In this document: positions 1 to 8,436 of the stretch, one piece after another | Layout of the letters: each line of letters begins with the position of its first letter | Numbering within the stretch: position 1 is the first letter of the stretch | NCBI GenBank assembly: GCA_017436865.1 | Contig: JAFSCH010000093.1 | Coordinates: 1-53,275, forward strand | Source of the DNA: Lachnospiraceae bacterium | GTDB taxonomy: Bacteria > Bacillota > Clostridia > Lachnospirales > Lachnospiraceae | Direction: 5' to 3' | Length of the DNA: 53,275 bases | Position numbers and translations under genes: made by a program | The notes under the pieces: model-generated | Seen by the model: only the letters and a program-made list of their open reading frames with translations | What the model was told of the DNA's origin: nothing | The model's database searches: none

Positions 1-97
1 CCAGCTTTATTAATCGACTTCCAAACTATATGAAAGATGCTCTTAATTGCGTGAGTATCGCATAAATCAATAAAATATTGGCTGTAATATAGAGTTT

Positions 98-178
98 TCA
101 AGGTGCAAACGTTAATTCACGTGTGGGAAGTTTGAGTAAAATAATATTAAAAATTTTACTATTTATTAAACAATTCAT
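98..178 (-). CDS. Possible 26-residue leader peptide
   Basis: A short reading frame, MNCLINSKIF...LTFAP, has a good ribosome site (AAAAGGAG, about 7 bases before the ATG). It follows the CPBP gene by 35 bases on the same strand. It ends before the left edge, so the gene it might lead into is outside the window. It has a hydrophobic centre and no recognised domain. It could be a leader peptide of a mobile-element gene or chance; only the ribosome site and position support it. Confidence 0.3.
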   Translation of the reverse strand: MNCLINSKIFNIILLKLPTRELTFAP

Positions 179-213
179 TTTAAGTCTCCTTTTCAGCCGT
201 ATAAATTGGAATA

Positions 214-927
214 TTATTCTGTTTGTTTCCTTTGCGCACTATAAAATATTATCATAATCAAAACCAATGTAATAGCTGCTACGACCGTGGAACTTAGATA
301 CATAGTCGGAAATTGATTATACTTCAGCATATATGTAACAAAAGCATTGGGAAGATTTACAAAATATGAAACAAATAAATTATTACCCGAAAGTTTGTAT
401 GCAACTGCAAATCCAACACCTACAGCAAATAATAGTAAAATATCACCAATGGTGCGAAATCCAGGGTAGCCTAAGTGATATAACGAAAACATCATTCCTG
501 AGATAATTATTGCTGGTAACCATCCAAAATGTTGCTCAATCCTGCCCTGTACAAATCCACGAAAAAGAAATTCTTCAAAAAATGTGGTCATAATTAATGG
601 TACAATTCCCATAGGCAATAGGTGCCAAGGTATTTTTTCTCCTGCAAGCATCACCGGCATAAGTTGTCCACCAATTGAAAATGCAACAAATGCAATTAAT
701 ACAACAAATTGCCGCATTCCCAACTTTTTAATTCCAACAGAAGATAATGTTCCGTTTTCCTTTTGCAAGCAATAAAGAGGAACTAAAAAACTAAATATCA
801 TCCCATAGGCAAGATTATAAAAAATAAAATATAATGCAGGTGTCGGATTTACATTAGCTAATGTAACACAGATGATTAACATTACCTCTACGACAATACA
901 TAAAAGTATTAGTTTAGATTTTCTCAT
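214..927 (-). CDS. CPBP family intramembrane metalloprotease
   Basis: A 237-residue, strongly hydrophobic protein with about six to eight membrane segments. The family's first active-site motif is present as FFEEFLFRGFVQGR (EExxxR) near residues 117-130, followed by SLYHLGYPGF with the second conserved histidine near residue 150. CPBP/CAAX-like proteases cleave substrates within the membrane; in Gram-positive bacteria many are linked to bacteriocin immunity or protein processing, but no substrate can be named here. The gene lies four bases downstream of the PadR regulator on the same strand, so the two are probably one transcript controlled by PadR. Length is normal for the family. Confidence 0.85.
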   Translation of the reverse strand: MRKSKLILLCIVVEVMLIICVTLANVNPTPALYFIFYNLAYGMIFSFLVPLYCLQKENGTLSSVGIKKLGMRQFVVLIAFVAFSIGGQLMPVMLAGEKIPWHLLPMGIVPLIMTTFFEEFLFRGFVQGRIEQHFGWLPAIIISGMMFSLYHLGYPGFRTIGDILLLFAVGVGFAVAYKLSGNNLFVSYFVNLPNAFVTYMLKYNQFPTMYLSSTVVAAITLVLIMIIFYSAQRKQTE

Positions 928-931
928 CTTA

Positions 932-1477
932 TTAATTTCCTTTCTGGTTCATTTTTAGCAATTCCACTAGTTTGTTTGTTCCGGAAAGTTCTGCCTTAGC
1001 AAGGCTTGCCATCCGTTCAACAGTTATTATGTAGTGAAGCGGTGTTGTTTTACCGTCCGGATGCGAAATCCATTTTTCTATTCCGTCAATATATTTTTTT
1101 AATATTTCTATCCTATTTTCCAAAAGTGTAATTTGTTCTTTAGGCTCAAAAAAATCGAGCAGAAATGCCGCTATTGAAAACACGTTGGTGTCATAATCAA
1201 AAGATAATATTGAATTTATCAATGTTCCCTTTAGTTCTTCTTTTCCTCTATCAGTTATAGAATAGACTGTACGAAATGGCATATTCCCATTTTTTTCTGA
1301 TACACCAACAATTAATCCTTTGTTATCCAATGTTCGAAGTGTTGAATATACTGTTGAATCAGCTATGTTATACCACCATTTTACGTTCATAAATTCTAGA
1401 GTTTTAATAATTTCATAAGCATTTTGTGGTTGTTTGTTGATTAGTCCTAACATCATGGTTGCCGATTTTGATAACAT
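932..1477 (-). CDS. PadR family transcriptional repressor
   Basis: The N-terminal half is a PadR winged helix: LGLINKQPQNAYEIIKTL, the recognition region DSTVYSTLRTLDNKGLI, and the wing segment TVYSITDRGKEEL. The C-terminal part is the helical dimerisation region usual for PadR proteins. I place the start at the ATG at 1477 (MLSKSATMML), which has AAAGGGGG directly upstream, rather than nine codons earlier. The protein is then 181 residues. It sits four bases before the CPBP protease gene and has a promoter overlapped by a palindrome just upstream, so it probably represses its own operon. The signal it senses is unknown. Confidence 0.88.
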   Translation of the reverse strand: MLSKSATMMLGLINKQPQNAYEIIKTLEFMNVKWWYNIADSTVYSTLRTLDNKGLIVGVSEKNGNMPFRTVYSITDRGKEELKGTLINSILSFDYDTNVFSIAAFLLDFFEPKEQITLLENRIEILKKYIDGIEKWISHPDGKTTPLHYIITVERMASLAKAELSGTNKLVELLKMNQKGN

Positions 1478-1502
1478 TTCATCCCCCTTTATGGTGCATT
1501 CC

Positions 1503-1556
1503 AATACTACTACACATATACAGTAGTATTATATTGAAGTACATCCAAATTGTCAA
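1503..1556 (-). promoter_or_regulatory. padR promoter with overlapping palindromic operator
   Basis: On the minus strand a consensus promoter is visible: TTGACA (1551-1556), a 17-base spacer, TATAAT (1528-1533). A perfect 9-base inverted repeat, AATACTACT / AGTAGTATT (1503-1511 and 1522-1530), begins inside the -10 box and extends over the probable start point. A repressor bound here would block RNA polymerase. The position 26 bases before the padR start suggests autoregulation. Confidence 0.8.
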
Positions 1557-1620
1557 TAGAAAGTAACATAGTTATCCCGACTTTTTCCCTTAACTTCCAT
1601 TACTTTTACCACTCAAAATC

Positions 1621-1664
1621 AAACCCCTACTGTGTTGCTATTCTAGAGCTGTTCAGTAGGGTTT
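1621..1664 (-). terminator. Hairpin after the IS passenger genes
   Basis: AAACCCCTACTG (1621-1632) pairs with CAGTAGGGTTT (1654-1664) apart from one bulged base. It lies six bases past the stop of the last IS ORF. On the minus strand it is followed by a moderately T-rich stretch, so it may end the IS transcript; it could also be part of the IS end. Confidence 0.5.
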
Positions 1665-1669
1665 ACTAT

Positions 1670-1888
1670 TTATCCAAACAAAAATTCATCCAAATCTTCA
1701 AGTGCTTCTCTCAGCTCTGGATTTCTTTCCTGATTTATATAACGCTCAAGTTGCAATGCTTCCCATTCCTCAGGCTCACATTCCATGTTGTAAGAAAGTT
1801 CAACAAGATCCCATAAGAATTGACTCTTTTTTGTTTTTCGATGAGTCATACAGTATTGTTCAATTAACATTCTTGAATATTCCTGCAT
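1670..1888 (-). CDS. IS passenger protein, 72 aa, acidic
   Basis: A small acidic protein with a helical N-terminal half (EYSRMLIEQYCMTHRKTKKS) and a glutamate-rich tail ending DLDEFLFG. No family is recognised. It starts directly after the stop of the 80-residue ORF, which implies translational coupling. Its fixed position behind the transposase suggests it belongs to the IS and may help transposition or its control, but the sequence does not show a function. Confidence 0.55.
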   Translation of the reverse strand: MQEYSRMLIEQYCMTHRKTKKSQFLWDLVELSYNMECEPEEWEALQLERYINQERNPELREALEDLDEFLFG

Positions 1889-2131
1889 TTATTCATCCTC
1901 ACTTTCATTAGTGCCTCTTATGAATGCCATGATTTCTTCATAAGAATGCTCGCTTTTAATAACTGCAGCCATGAGTTCATCCTTCCGCATTTCATTACGA
2001 AGCTTAATCAGTTCTGCAAGAGCTTCCTTTTCTGCTTCATATCTTATCTTGGCTTTCTCCATAACTGTTTTCTGTTGCTCTATCTTGGCATCAAGCAATT
2101 CTGTTGATGCTTTCTTTCTGCCTCGTGCCAT
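1889..2131 (-). CDS. IS passenger protein, 80 aa, coiled coil
   Basis: The first half is a basic N-terminus (MARGRKK) followed by an uninterrupted charged helix, about residues 12-52, with a coiled-coil pattern. The second half contains the segment SYEEIMAFIRG. The layout resembles small DUF4315-like proteins of conjugative elements, but identity is uncertain. It starts 13 bases after the transposase stop with a GGAGGGC ribosome site and runs directly into the 72-residue ORF. Probably an accessory gene of the IS. Confidence 0.55.
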   Translation of the reverse strand: MARGRKKASTELLDAKIEQQKTVMEKAKIRYEAEKEALAELIKLRNEMRKDELMAAVIKSEHSYEEIMAFIRGTNESEDE

Positions 2132-2144
2132 TGTAATGCCCTCC

Positions 2145-3866
2145 TTAAATCTTCATTTTATGTACTTTAGGATTCAGACAGTCGCTGATTTCCTTTGCTT
2201 TTCGTTTTATATAGTTGGCATCCATTCCAAATGCCTTTAGTATTAGCTTCTGGGTTGCTGTCACCGCATGGTCAAGTCTGTATACACCATCAGCCTGCCT
2301 TATCATCTCTATCTTTTCCAGTTCCCTAATGGCTGCCGGAACATTCATGTAATTAGGCTTCTCCATCATTTCTTCCTCTGCATCCTTAAGTTTTGTATAC
2401 ATTCGATTCCTGATGATAAGTGCCACAAAAGCTATCAGCATCTTTCCTTCCAATGCATCACCCGAATATACTCTTAAGCTGCGATTTCCAAGAAAACTCT
2501 TATCAGCCTTAAACAGTTTCTCTGAAGCATCTCTGCTCTTATACAATTCCAACGCTTCCTTAGCTGTCATCTTGGCAGAAGTAATGATGCAGAAATACCC
2601 ACACATCTCAAGTTCTGTCTCAACAATATCAGATTTTTCAATCGCACAGATAAAACACTGATCTTCATAGCCTTCATGAAAGTATTCAAGACTGTAATAC
2701 TTTTCATAACTCTTATCAACTATAACCTGTTGTCCTTCAAGTCTTTTCAGATACGCTGACATCTTGTCAAGCCTAGTCTCCAGAGCTGCCCGCTCTGAAG
2801 CAGCCTTTCCATAGCTATAGTAGATATGAAGATATCTGTTCTTCTCATCTGAGTAAAATACAGGAGTTTCAACAGTTATTCCATTTACCTGATATCTGCG
2901 GATTGTGTATTCTCTCTTGTCTTCAAAGCTTCCCTTTACCTTCCTGATTATTTCATTTGTGAAGGATTTCATACCCTTTACCATAATCGCAAAATCGTAT
3001 CCGCATTTATCCATGTATCTTATGTTTTCTCTGCTAAAGTATCCTCTGTCCAAAATAAATCCAGCATTCTTATATCCATAAGCCACAGCCTTATCAATCA
3101 TCATCTGAAGCTGCGATATGTCCACAATACTCCCCGGATATGTTTCATAGAAAAGTGGTTCTCTATTATTGATGTCATATGCTATAGAATAGTTTATTAT
3201 CGGAAGTCCTTTATCTTCCTTTGCATGTCCGAATTCTGCCAGTTCTATATCACCTGCCTGGCAATTCTTATTAGTGGAATCATAGGAAATATAAATTCTG
3301 TCCTTATGCTTTTTGATGGAGTTCCATTCATTCTGGAATTCAACGCTGTCATCCACAGTTATCTCGCTGGTAAATTTTGAGACAGCAGAGTCGCTGTATA
3401 TCTTATAGTTCGGCGTGAAAAGTGGATGGTTGTATGCATAGTCAGGATAATATTGACCGGTATTATTTTCTGTAATGATGTAATAAGATGCAAGATCAAG
3501 GAATAAGCCTGAACCACGATTGTCATTGTACATACCAGAAATAATCTTATCTACCATACTTTCCATCAACAGCTTTTCAATCACAAGAAATGAACCAATA
3601 CGTAAACAACTGCTCCTGTCATCGTGCCCTTTATCCTTAGGCAACTCTGCATCTGGAAAATATGTCAGGTAGTTTGGGTTAGGGTACATCATAGTTGAAT
3701 CATCTTCACAACGCTTACCTATAGTAGTGCGCTTGGGAATGTTGTATTTCTTATCTGGCTTGTAAACCCTGTCATACTCATAATTGATGTAGACCACACC
3801 TTTGATTGCCTTCTCATAAATCTTCCCTTTTTCATCTGGTATTTTTACTTTGAAATCATAATACAT
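2145..3866 (-). CDS. IS1634 family DDE transposase
   Basis: A 573-residue transposase. The catalytic triad can be placed: ISYDSTN for the first aspartate (about residue 215), FILDRGYFSRENIRYMDKCG for the second (about residue 273), and the YKSRDASEKLFKADK segment (Y-x2-R-x3-E-x6-K) for the glutamate (about residue 450). It continues into a helical region, ALIIRNRMY, typical of the C-terminus of IS4-superfamily enzymes. The reading frame is full length without interruptions, so the enzyme may be active. A ribosome site AAGGAG precedes the start. Confidence 0.85.
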   Translation of the reverse strand: MYYDFKVKIPDEKGKIYEKAIKGVVYINYEYDRVYKPDKKYNIPKRTTIGKRCEDDSTMMYPNPNYLTYFPDAELPKDKGHDDRSSCLRIGSFLVIEKLLMESMVDKIISGMYNDNRGSGLFLDLASYYIITENNTGQYYPDYAYNHPLFTPNYKIYSDSAVSKFTSEITVDDSVEFQNEWNSIKKHKDRIYISYDSTNKNCQAGDIELAEFGHAKEDKGLPIINYSIAYDINNREPLFYETYPGSIVDISQLQMMIDKAVAYGYKNAGFILDRGYFSRENIRYMDKCGYDFAIMVKGMKSFTNEIIRKVKGSFEDKREYTIRRYQVNGITVETPVFYSDEKNRYLHIYYSYGKAASERAALETRLDKMSAYLKRLEGQQVIVDKSYEKYYSLEYFHEGYEDQCFICAIEKSDIVETELEMCGYFCIITSAKMTAKEALELYKSRDASEKLFKADKSFLGNRSLRVYSGDALEGKMLIAFVALIIRNRMYTKLKDAEEEMMEKPNYMNVPAAIRELEKIEMIRQADGVYRLDHAVTATQKLILKAFGMDANYIKRKAKEISDCLNPKVHKMKI

Positions 3867-3989
3867 GAACCATTTATCTCCTTAGTTATAAGTATGTATA
3901 CCTACTCAATAATTGTAACAATAAAAGCCCGAAAAATCAACGGGTATTGCTGTTTTTCAGGCCTCTTACCATTATTATTCGATTGAGTC

Positions 3990-4187
3990 TTAAAACTTAC
4001 TGGAAGTTAAGAATCCACTCAAATTAGTATATATAGTAACTTGCTTAATTGTTGGCATACTGTCAAACATTTTTCCCAAGTTTCCTGATATAAAAGCAGA
4101 CACAATAATCATCATATTTGCCTGGGCTGACATCTGCACCAATTTCCCCATATGATTATGTTTTTCATTATTTGTGATTATCTGCAT
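3990..4187 (-). CDS. Hypothetical protein, 65 aa, last gene of the helicase operon
   Basis: It starts three bases after the MazG-like gene with GAGGAATAACAG before the ATG, so translation is plausible. The sequence MGKLVQMSAQANMMIIVSAFISGNLGKMF has a moderately hydrophobic centre, and the frame ends abruptly (GFLTSSKF). No family is recognised. The abrupt end about 30 bases from the IS right-side hairpin suggests a gene shortened when the IS or another rearrangement arrived, but a genuine small protein cannot be excluded. Confidence 0.4.
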   Translation of the reverse strand: MQIITNNEKHNHMGKLVQMSAQANMMIIVSAFISGNLGKMFDSMPTIKQVTIYTNLSGFLTSSKF

Positions 4188-4190
4188 CTG

Positions 4191-4493
4191 TTATTCCTCA
4201 TTTCCAATCCAGTAGATTTTGTCCTTAAATCCACCTCGTTTTTCTCTCTTGGATTCTTTCACTTGCAACAATTCTTCCACAGAATGGCCTCGTGCTTCAC
4301 ATACTGCAAACAGTACTTCAAGAATGTCCGCCATCTCTTCAATGGACTTGTCTGCCTGATACTCTGCTACTTCCTCATTCAACTTTTTGTCCAGTTCCTT
4401 CAAATAATCCTCATTTGATAATATTTCAATAATCGGTTTTTTACCATCATTTCTTATTATTTCCGGAATTCTATCTCTGACCAATTTCCCCAT
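4191..4493 (-). CDS. MazG-like nucleotide pyrophosphohydrolase (COG4997 type)
   Basis: A 100-residue all-helical protein that starts MGKLVRDRIPEIIRNDGKKP, the typical opening of the small COG4997 phosphoribosyl-ATP-pyrophosphohydrolase-like family. The metal-binding glutamates appear as KLNEEVAEYQ (about residues 37-46) and EEMADILEVLFAV (about residues 52-64). Members hydrolyse NTPs to NMP and pyrophosphate and are thought to clean or deplete nucleotide pools. The start ATG shares one base with the stop of the HNH nuclease gene (TAATG), so the two are translationally coupled. Confidence 0.85.
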   Translation of the reverse strand: MGKLVRDRIPEIIRNDGKKPIIEILSNEDYLKELDKKLNEEVAEYQADKSIEEMADILEVLFAVCEARGHSVEELLQVKESKREKRGGFKDKIYWIGNEE

Positions 4494-5506
4494 TATTGCA
4501 CCTCTTTCATTCTCTTAGGTTGCCATATAGCATCATAACCATTTATCTTCGCCCAATAGTAAACTGCTCGCAAGTTCTGCGCACTGTAAGTTCCCATATC
4601 CTTTGCTTTTTCATTTACTAAAATAATCTTCTTGTTTCTATCAAGTAACTTTTCTAAATAAATAATCGGAGCTAATTTGTCATTCTTTTGCAGATTACAT
4701 GTAGGACATGCAAGAACTAAATTCCACATCTTATCATCTTTAATAAAGGCTCTTGGAACAAAATGGTCAACATGCACCTTCTGTCCATCGTTAGATAGTT
4801 TCTTACCACAATAAAAGCAACTTTCATTTTCAAATTCTTCGAAGAGAATCCTTCGATAAATGGAGAGATTTTCTCTTTCAGAACTCTTATCAATTTTAGT
4901 AAGCAAATGATCCATTACCGAATCATCATTTATCTTCTCAAGGTACTTTGCCCATTCATAATAATTCAACTTTTCTATAGCCAGCTTATGCTTGCAAACA
5001 AATTGATACATCTGTGGATTGATTTGCAACCATTCTTCTTTTCGGGAAAACGAATAGAAAAGACCTTTTGTATCACCATATAAGGCGCCCACAACATTTA
5101 CCTTACATTTGCTCTTAATTTTCTTACAAACCTCAATCTTGGCCTCATCCGAAATACTCTCAAAGGGAATATCCGCAGTAATAGAATATCTTGCAGTCGT
5201 AGCATTTAATGCCTGTTCTAAATATGTACCGTTTGAGCGTTCACTTACCGGCTGTTGACGAATGCCATGCTTTAATACAAGATTCCAGTACACCTCTGTA
5301 AATGTTCCAAATAACTGGTCAAAGGTCAATGTCAAGTTTTCATCCACATTGTAAAGGTTGTCCATAATTGCTTTCAGAAAACCAAATTTATAACTACTGG
5401 AATTCTTGGAATGAGATGAAAACAGGTTACTAAATGCTGACCACATCTCATCATCCGACAATGTTCTGTTTTCATAGCGTCCTTCCGCAAGGTCATAACC
5501 TGCCAT
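4493..5506 (-). CDS. HNH endonuclease domain protein
   Basis: A 337-residue protein. The C-terminal third is an HNH zinc-finger nuclease: CFYC (230-233), VHVDHFVPRAF with the catalytic histidine pair (245-248), N262, and CPTC (267-270) followed by NLQKND. The first 220 residues have no recognised domain; they may bind a partner or substrate. The start at 5506 is chosen because GAGGAGAGGAAG lies just upstream; a longer frame to 5578 lacks this. It is flanked by the HTH gene 22 bases upstream and the MazG-like gene overlapping downstream, in an operon with two helicases. The setting suggests a defence or DNA-processing nuclease, which is inference. Confidence 0.85.
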   Translation of the reverse strand: MAGYDLAEGRYENRTLSDDEMWSAFSNLFSSHSKNSSSYKFGFLKAIMDNLYNVDENLTLTFDQLFGTFTEVYWNLVLKHGIRQQPVSERSNGTYLEQALNATTARYSITADIPFESISDEAKIEVCKKIKSKCKVNVVGALYGDTKGLFYSFSRKEEWLQINPQMYQFVCKHKLAIEKLNYYEWAKYLEKINDDSVMDHLLTKIDKSSERENLSIYRRILFEEFENESCFYCGKKLSNDGQKVHVDHFVPRAFIKDDKMWNLVLACPTCNLQKNDKLAPIIYLEKLLDRNKKIILVNEKAKDMGTYSAQNLRAVYYWAKINGYDAIWQPKRMKEVQ

Positions 5507-5528
5507 AACTTCCTCTCCTCTGATAGTA

Positions 5529-5708
5529 TTACTTTTCTTCTTTTCGAACTCGCCTCGGATCTTCTGGTTTCTTTGCATTTGAAGGTATCAACCAAGTCTT
5601 CCCTTTTATCATGGCTCCTTCCAATCGTCCTTCCTTGCAATAAATTCCTACTCTTCTCTGTGAAATCCCCCATTTTTTTGCGAATTCGGCTGTTGTTAAA
5701 TATTCCAT
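5529..5708 (-). CDS. Small excisionase-like HTH DNA-binding protein, 59 aa
   Basis: A single HTH domain (MEYLTTAEFAKKWGISQRRV) followed by a wing ending GKTWLIPSNAKKPEDPRR. The start at 5708 is supported by GGAGGA six bases upstream. The same domain makes up the first 55 or so residues of the Fic protein at 22145-23035, which shares AKKW, GKTW, IP.NA.KPE and the general spacing. Such domains occur in excisionases and in regulators of toxin modules. Here it lies between recQ and the HNH gene and may regulate the operon or guide one of its enzymes. Confidence 0.8.
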   Translation of the reverse strand: MEYLTTAEFAKKWGISQRRVGIYCKEGRLEGAMIKGKTWLIPSNAKKPEDPRRVRKEEK

Positions 5709-5782
5709 ACTATGTCCTCCAAAAATCAGCAACACTTATCTGATTACGTCCGTTTATTAGAACACTTTTATTCATCAATTAA

Positions 5783-8410
5783 CTATTCTTTTATTAACTT
5801 TAATTTTTTTAGTCTTGCCCTAATAGCCCCTGTTGTTCTTCCATGTATTTCTGACAAATCACGAGTACTAAACTGGCCGCTCTCGTACTCATTGGTTAAT
5901 TTTCTATCCTCTTCCTCTGTCCATGGCATATAGGCGCCTGCATGTTTTTCGCGTATTTCAGCAAACCAATCACTCTCAACTTTTTCCTCTTCTTCAAGTT
6001 CTTCCTCAGCAATCATTTCTCTCACGAATCTCTCTACCAACATCTGTTGAATAATCTGAGGATACATTAATACAGTGTAAGCATAGCCTTTTTCGCTGAC
6101 CTTTTCGATTACTTTAACGCCAAGTTTTATTCCCTTTTCAGTAGGCAGCTTATCAAATCTCCCGCCCACTTCTTTTTCCTCAATTACCTCCTCAGCTAAC
6201 AATTTTTCCATTAGTCTCGTTGCTGGAATTTTCTTTATATTATCTCTTCCACAAATGCGATTCATTTCATCACGTATATCAGAAATATATAAAAATTCTG
6301 AATATATAAAATTATCCGCTTCTTCCTGAAGAAGAAAGAACTCTTGCTTCCCAGCTTTTTTCTTTCTTTTCATTTTTACACCAGACTCAACGTACTGACT
6401 AATATCCTTTTTGTTCTGAACGATCTCTGGATATTCTCCTATACATTCTTCAATCAATACGAGAAAACGTTCACCATACTTAACAAATTTGTTCTCCCCT
6501 ACACCAGAAACGTTAAGCATCTCGCTCTTTGATGCAGGTACTTTTACTGCCATATCTATCAAAGTCTTATCACTGAAAATAATGTATGGAGGCATATTTT
6601 CTTCTCTGGCAATCTCAAGGCGAAGTTCTCTAAGTTTATCAAACAGTTTGAAACCTGCAGATGTAAGAGATTCCATACCTTTTGACTTTTTCTTTGTTTT
6701 TGTGTCCTTTTCAGGAAGCTTGTCTTCATCGTTAATTTTCACTAACACCTTTTTTTCCGGATTTTTCAGTCCAGTAATATCTCCTAGTTTAAGCACCTGA
6801 AAATCCCCTACCAAGAGATATCCTTCTAATACTAACTGTTCTATTAATCGTTTTAGCAGATTCTTATTGGTTGCCGCAAGCACACCATAGGATTTGTAAT
6901 CTACAGCACCTATATCTTCCAGCCTTGCCGTTTTTGCCCCAACAACCGTATCAATGATAATCCCCTTACCATACCTACCCTTGGCTTCATACACACAGTT
7001 AATAATCTTCTTTGCCGCATCAGTCATGTCTAAAGTTTCAAACTCTCTCTGACAATTACCGCAATCTTCGCAAGGCTTCTCCGGATTTTCTCCAAAGTAT
7101 TTCAAAATATAATTACGAAGACATTCTGTCGTGTAACAATATCTTTCCATGCTTTGCAAACGCTGTGTATCTCGTTCTTTGACAATCTCTCTATCAATCG
7201 AATCTAACTCCGCCGTTTCCTTATGGTCTATCAAGAATCGGTTAATGATAATATCCTGTGGCGAGAATAAAAGAATGCACTTGGCGTCCATTCCATCTCG
7301 ACCAGCTCTTCCTGCCTCCTGATAATAGTTTTCCATGCTCTGTGGCATATTATAATGAATAACAAATCTAACATTGGATTTATCTATTCCCATACCAAAA
7401 GCATTTGTTGCAACTACAATACTTGTATAATCAAACACAAAATCATCCTGCATTTTCTTTCTTTCGGCAGAACTCATTCCAGCATGATATTTTGCTACTG
7501 AAACGCCTTTACTCTTTAACAGTTCATAAAGACTGTCAACATTCTTCCTCGTGGCACAATAAACTATTCCACTCTCGTCAAGATGCTTCAATACATAATC
7601 AATAACATACTGTTCTTTGCTCTTTGGCTTATCTACCTGAAAAAATAGATTATCTCGATTGAAACCAGTTACTAAGACATATGGATTATTAAGTCCCAAA
7701 GTGCATACTATATCTTCTCTAACGTTTTCTGTTGCAGTAGCTGTAAATGCACTTAAAATTGGTCTCTTTTCCAGCATTTTTACAAACTCTACAATTTTCA
7801 TATAACTCGGACGAAAATCCTGTCCCCATTGAGAAATACAATGAGCCTCATCCACTGTCACCATCGAGATTTGCACGTCGCGCACCAACTCAAGAAATCC
7901 CTCAGTAACAAGACGTTCCGGAGCCACGTATATTATTTTATATAATCCCTGTCTTGCGTTTCTGACAGTCTCATAAAATGCACTTTCAGATAAGGAACTA
8001 TTAATAAATGCTGCCGAAACACCCGCTTCATTTAAAGCTTTTACTTGATCCTGCATAAGTGAAATAAGCGGTGAAATAACCAATGTTATACCTGACAACA
8101 TCATCGCAGGAATCTGATAACATACTGACTTTCCGGCACCTGTAGGCATAACTGCAAAAGCATCTCTTCCTGACAAGATGCTATCTATTACTTGCTTCTG
8201 GCCATCCCTAAAAGAATCGTAACCAAATAAGACCTTTAAAGTTTCTTCTGGCGTACGGTATCTTTCATCTTTCACTGCAGAACTTTCATAAAAGTTTACA
8301 TTCTCGTATACAAGCAAATCTTCTTTTTCTTCGAAATCTTCGGCCATATCGAAAAGACTAGTCCATAATGATTCTTCGTCCATAAAACCATCATCATAAT
8401 TATTACTCAT
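5783..8410 (-). CDS. recQ: RecQ family ATP-dependent DNA helicase
   Basis: An 875-residue 3'-5' helicase. Walker A is MPTGAGKS (88-95), the DEAH box lies in TVDEAHCISQWGQDFRPSY (about 185), and motif VI is YYQEAGRAGRDG. Then come the zinc-binding cysteines (CLRNYI...CEDCGNC), an RQC winged helix (about 430-530) and an HRDC domain (about 610-690). The extra C-terminus ends with a Myb-like segment, MPWTEEEDRKL...TTGAIRARLKKL, not found in standard RecQ. About 80 residues precede the helicase core. Start at 8410 is supported by GGTAGGTGG. It follows the UvrD-like gene by 26 bases. This is probably a specialised RecQ in an accessory operon rather than the housekeeping copy. Confidence 0.9.
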   Translation of the reverse strand: MSNNYDDGFMDEESLWTSLFDMAEDFEEKEDLLVYENVNFYESSAVKDERYRTPEETLKVLFGYDSFRDGQKQVIDSILSGRDAFAVMPTGAGKSVCYQIPAMMLSGITLVISPLISLMQDQVKALNEAGVSAAFINSSLSESAFYETVRNARQGLYKIIYVAPERLVTEGFLELVRDVQISMVTVDEAHCISQWGQDFRPSYMKIVEFVKMLEKRPILSAFTATATENVREDIVCTLGLNNPYVLVTGFNRDNLFFQVDKPKSKEQYVIDYVLKHLDESGIVYCATRKNVDSLYELLKSKGVSVAKYHAGMSSAERKKMQDDFVFDYTSIVVATNAFGMGIDKSNVRFVIHYNMPQSMENYYQEAGRAGRDGMDAKCILLFSPQDIIINRFLIDHKETAELDSIDREIVKERDTQRLQSMERYCYTTECLRNYILKYFGENPEKPCEDCGNCQREFETLDMTDAAKKIINCVYEAKGRYGKGIIIDTVVGAKTARLEDIGAVDYKSYGVLAATNKNLLKRLIEQLVLEGYLLVGDFQVLKLGDITGLKNPEKKVLVKINDEDKLPEKDTKTKKKSKGMESLTSAGFKLFDKLRELRLEIAREENMPPYIIFSDKTLIDMAVKVPASKSEMLNVSGVGENKFVKYGERFLVLIEECIGEYPEIVQNKKDISQYVESGVKMKRKKKAGKQEFFLLQEEADNFIYSEFLYISDIRDEMNRICGRDNIKKIPATRLMEKLLAEEVIEEKEVGGRFDKLPTEKGIKLGVKVIEKVSEKGYAYTVLMYPQIIQQMLVERFVREMIAEEELEEEEKVESDWFAEIREKHAGAYMPWTEEEDRKLTNEYESGQFSTRDLSEIHGRTTGAIRARLKKLKLIKE

Positions 8411-8436
8411 TGTAACCACCTACCAATACTTCTTTT

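Larger units (their letters stand above)
1621..3962 (-). mobile_element. IS1634-type insertion sequence with two passenger ORFs (ends approximate)
   Basis: The element contains a complete transposase followed by two tightly coupled small ORFs on the same strand. Its right side has an inverted-repeat hairpin, GCCCGAAAAA (3927-3936) with TTTTTCAGGC (3953-3962). Its left side has the hairpin at 1621-1664. I could not match terminal inverted repeats or a target duplication by eye, so the borders are estimates. It sits between the padR unit and the helicase/HNH operon and may have truncated the last gene of that operon. Confidence 0.55.
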
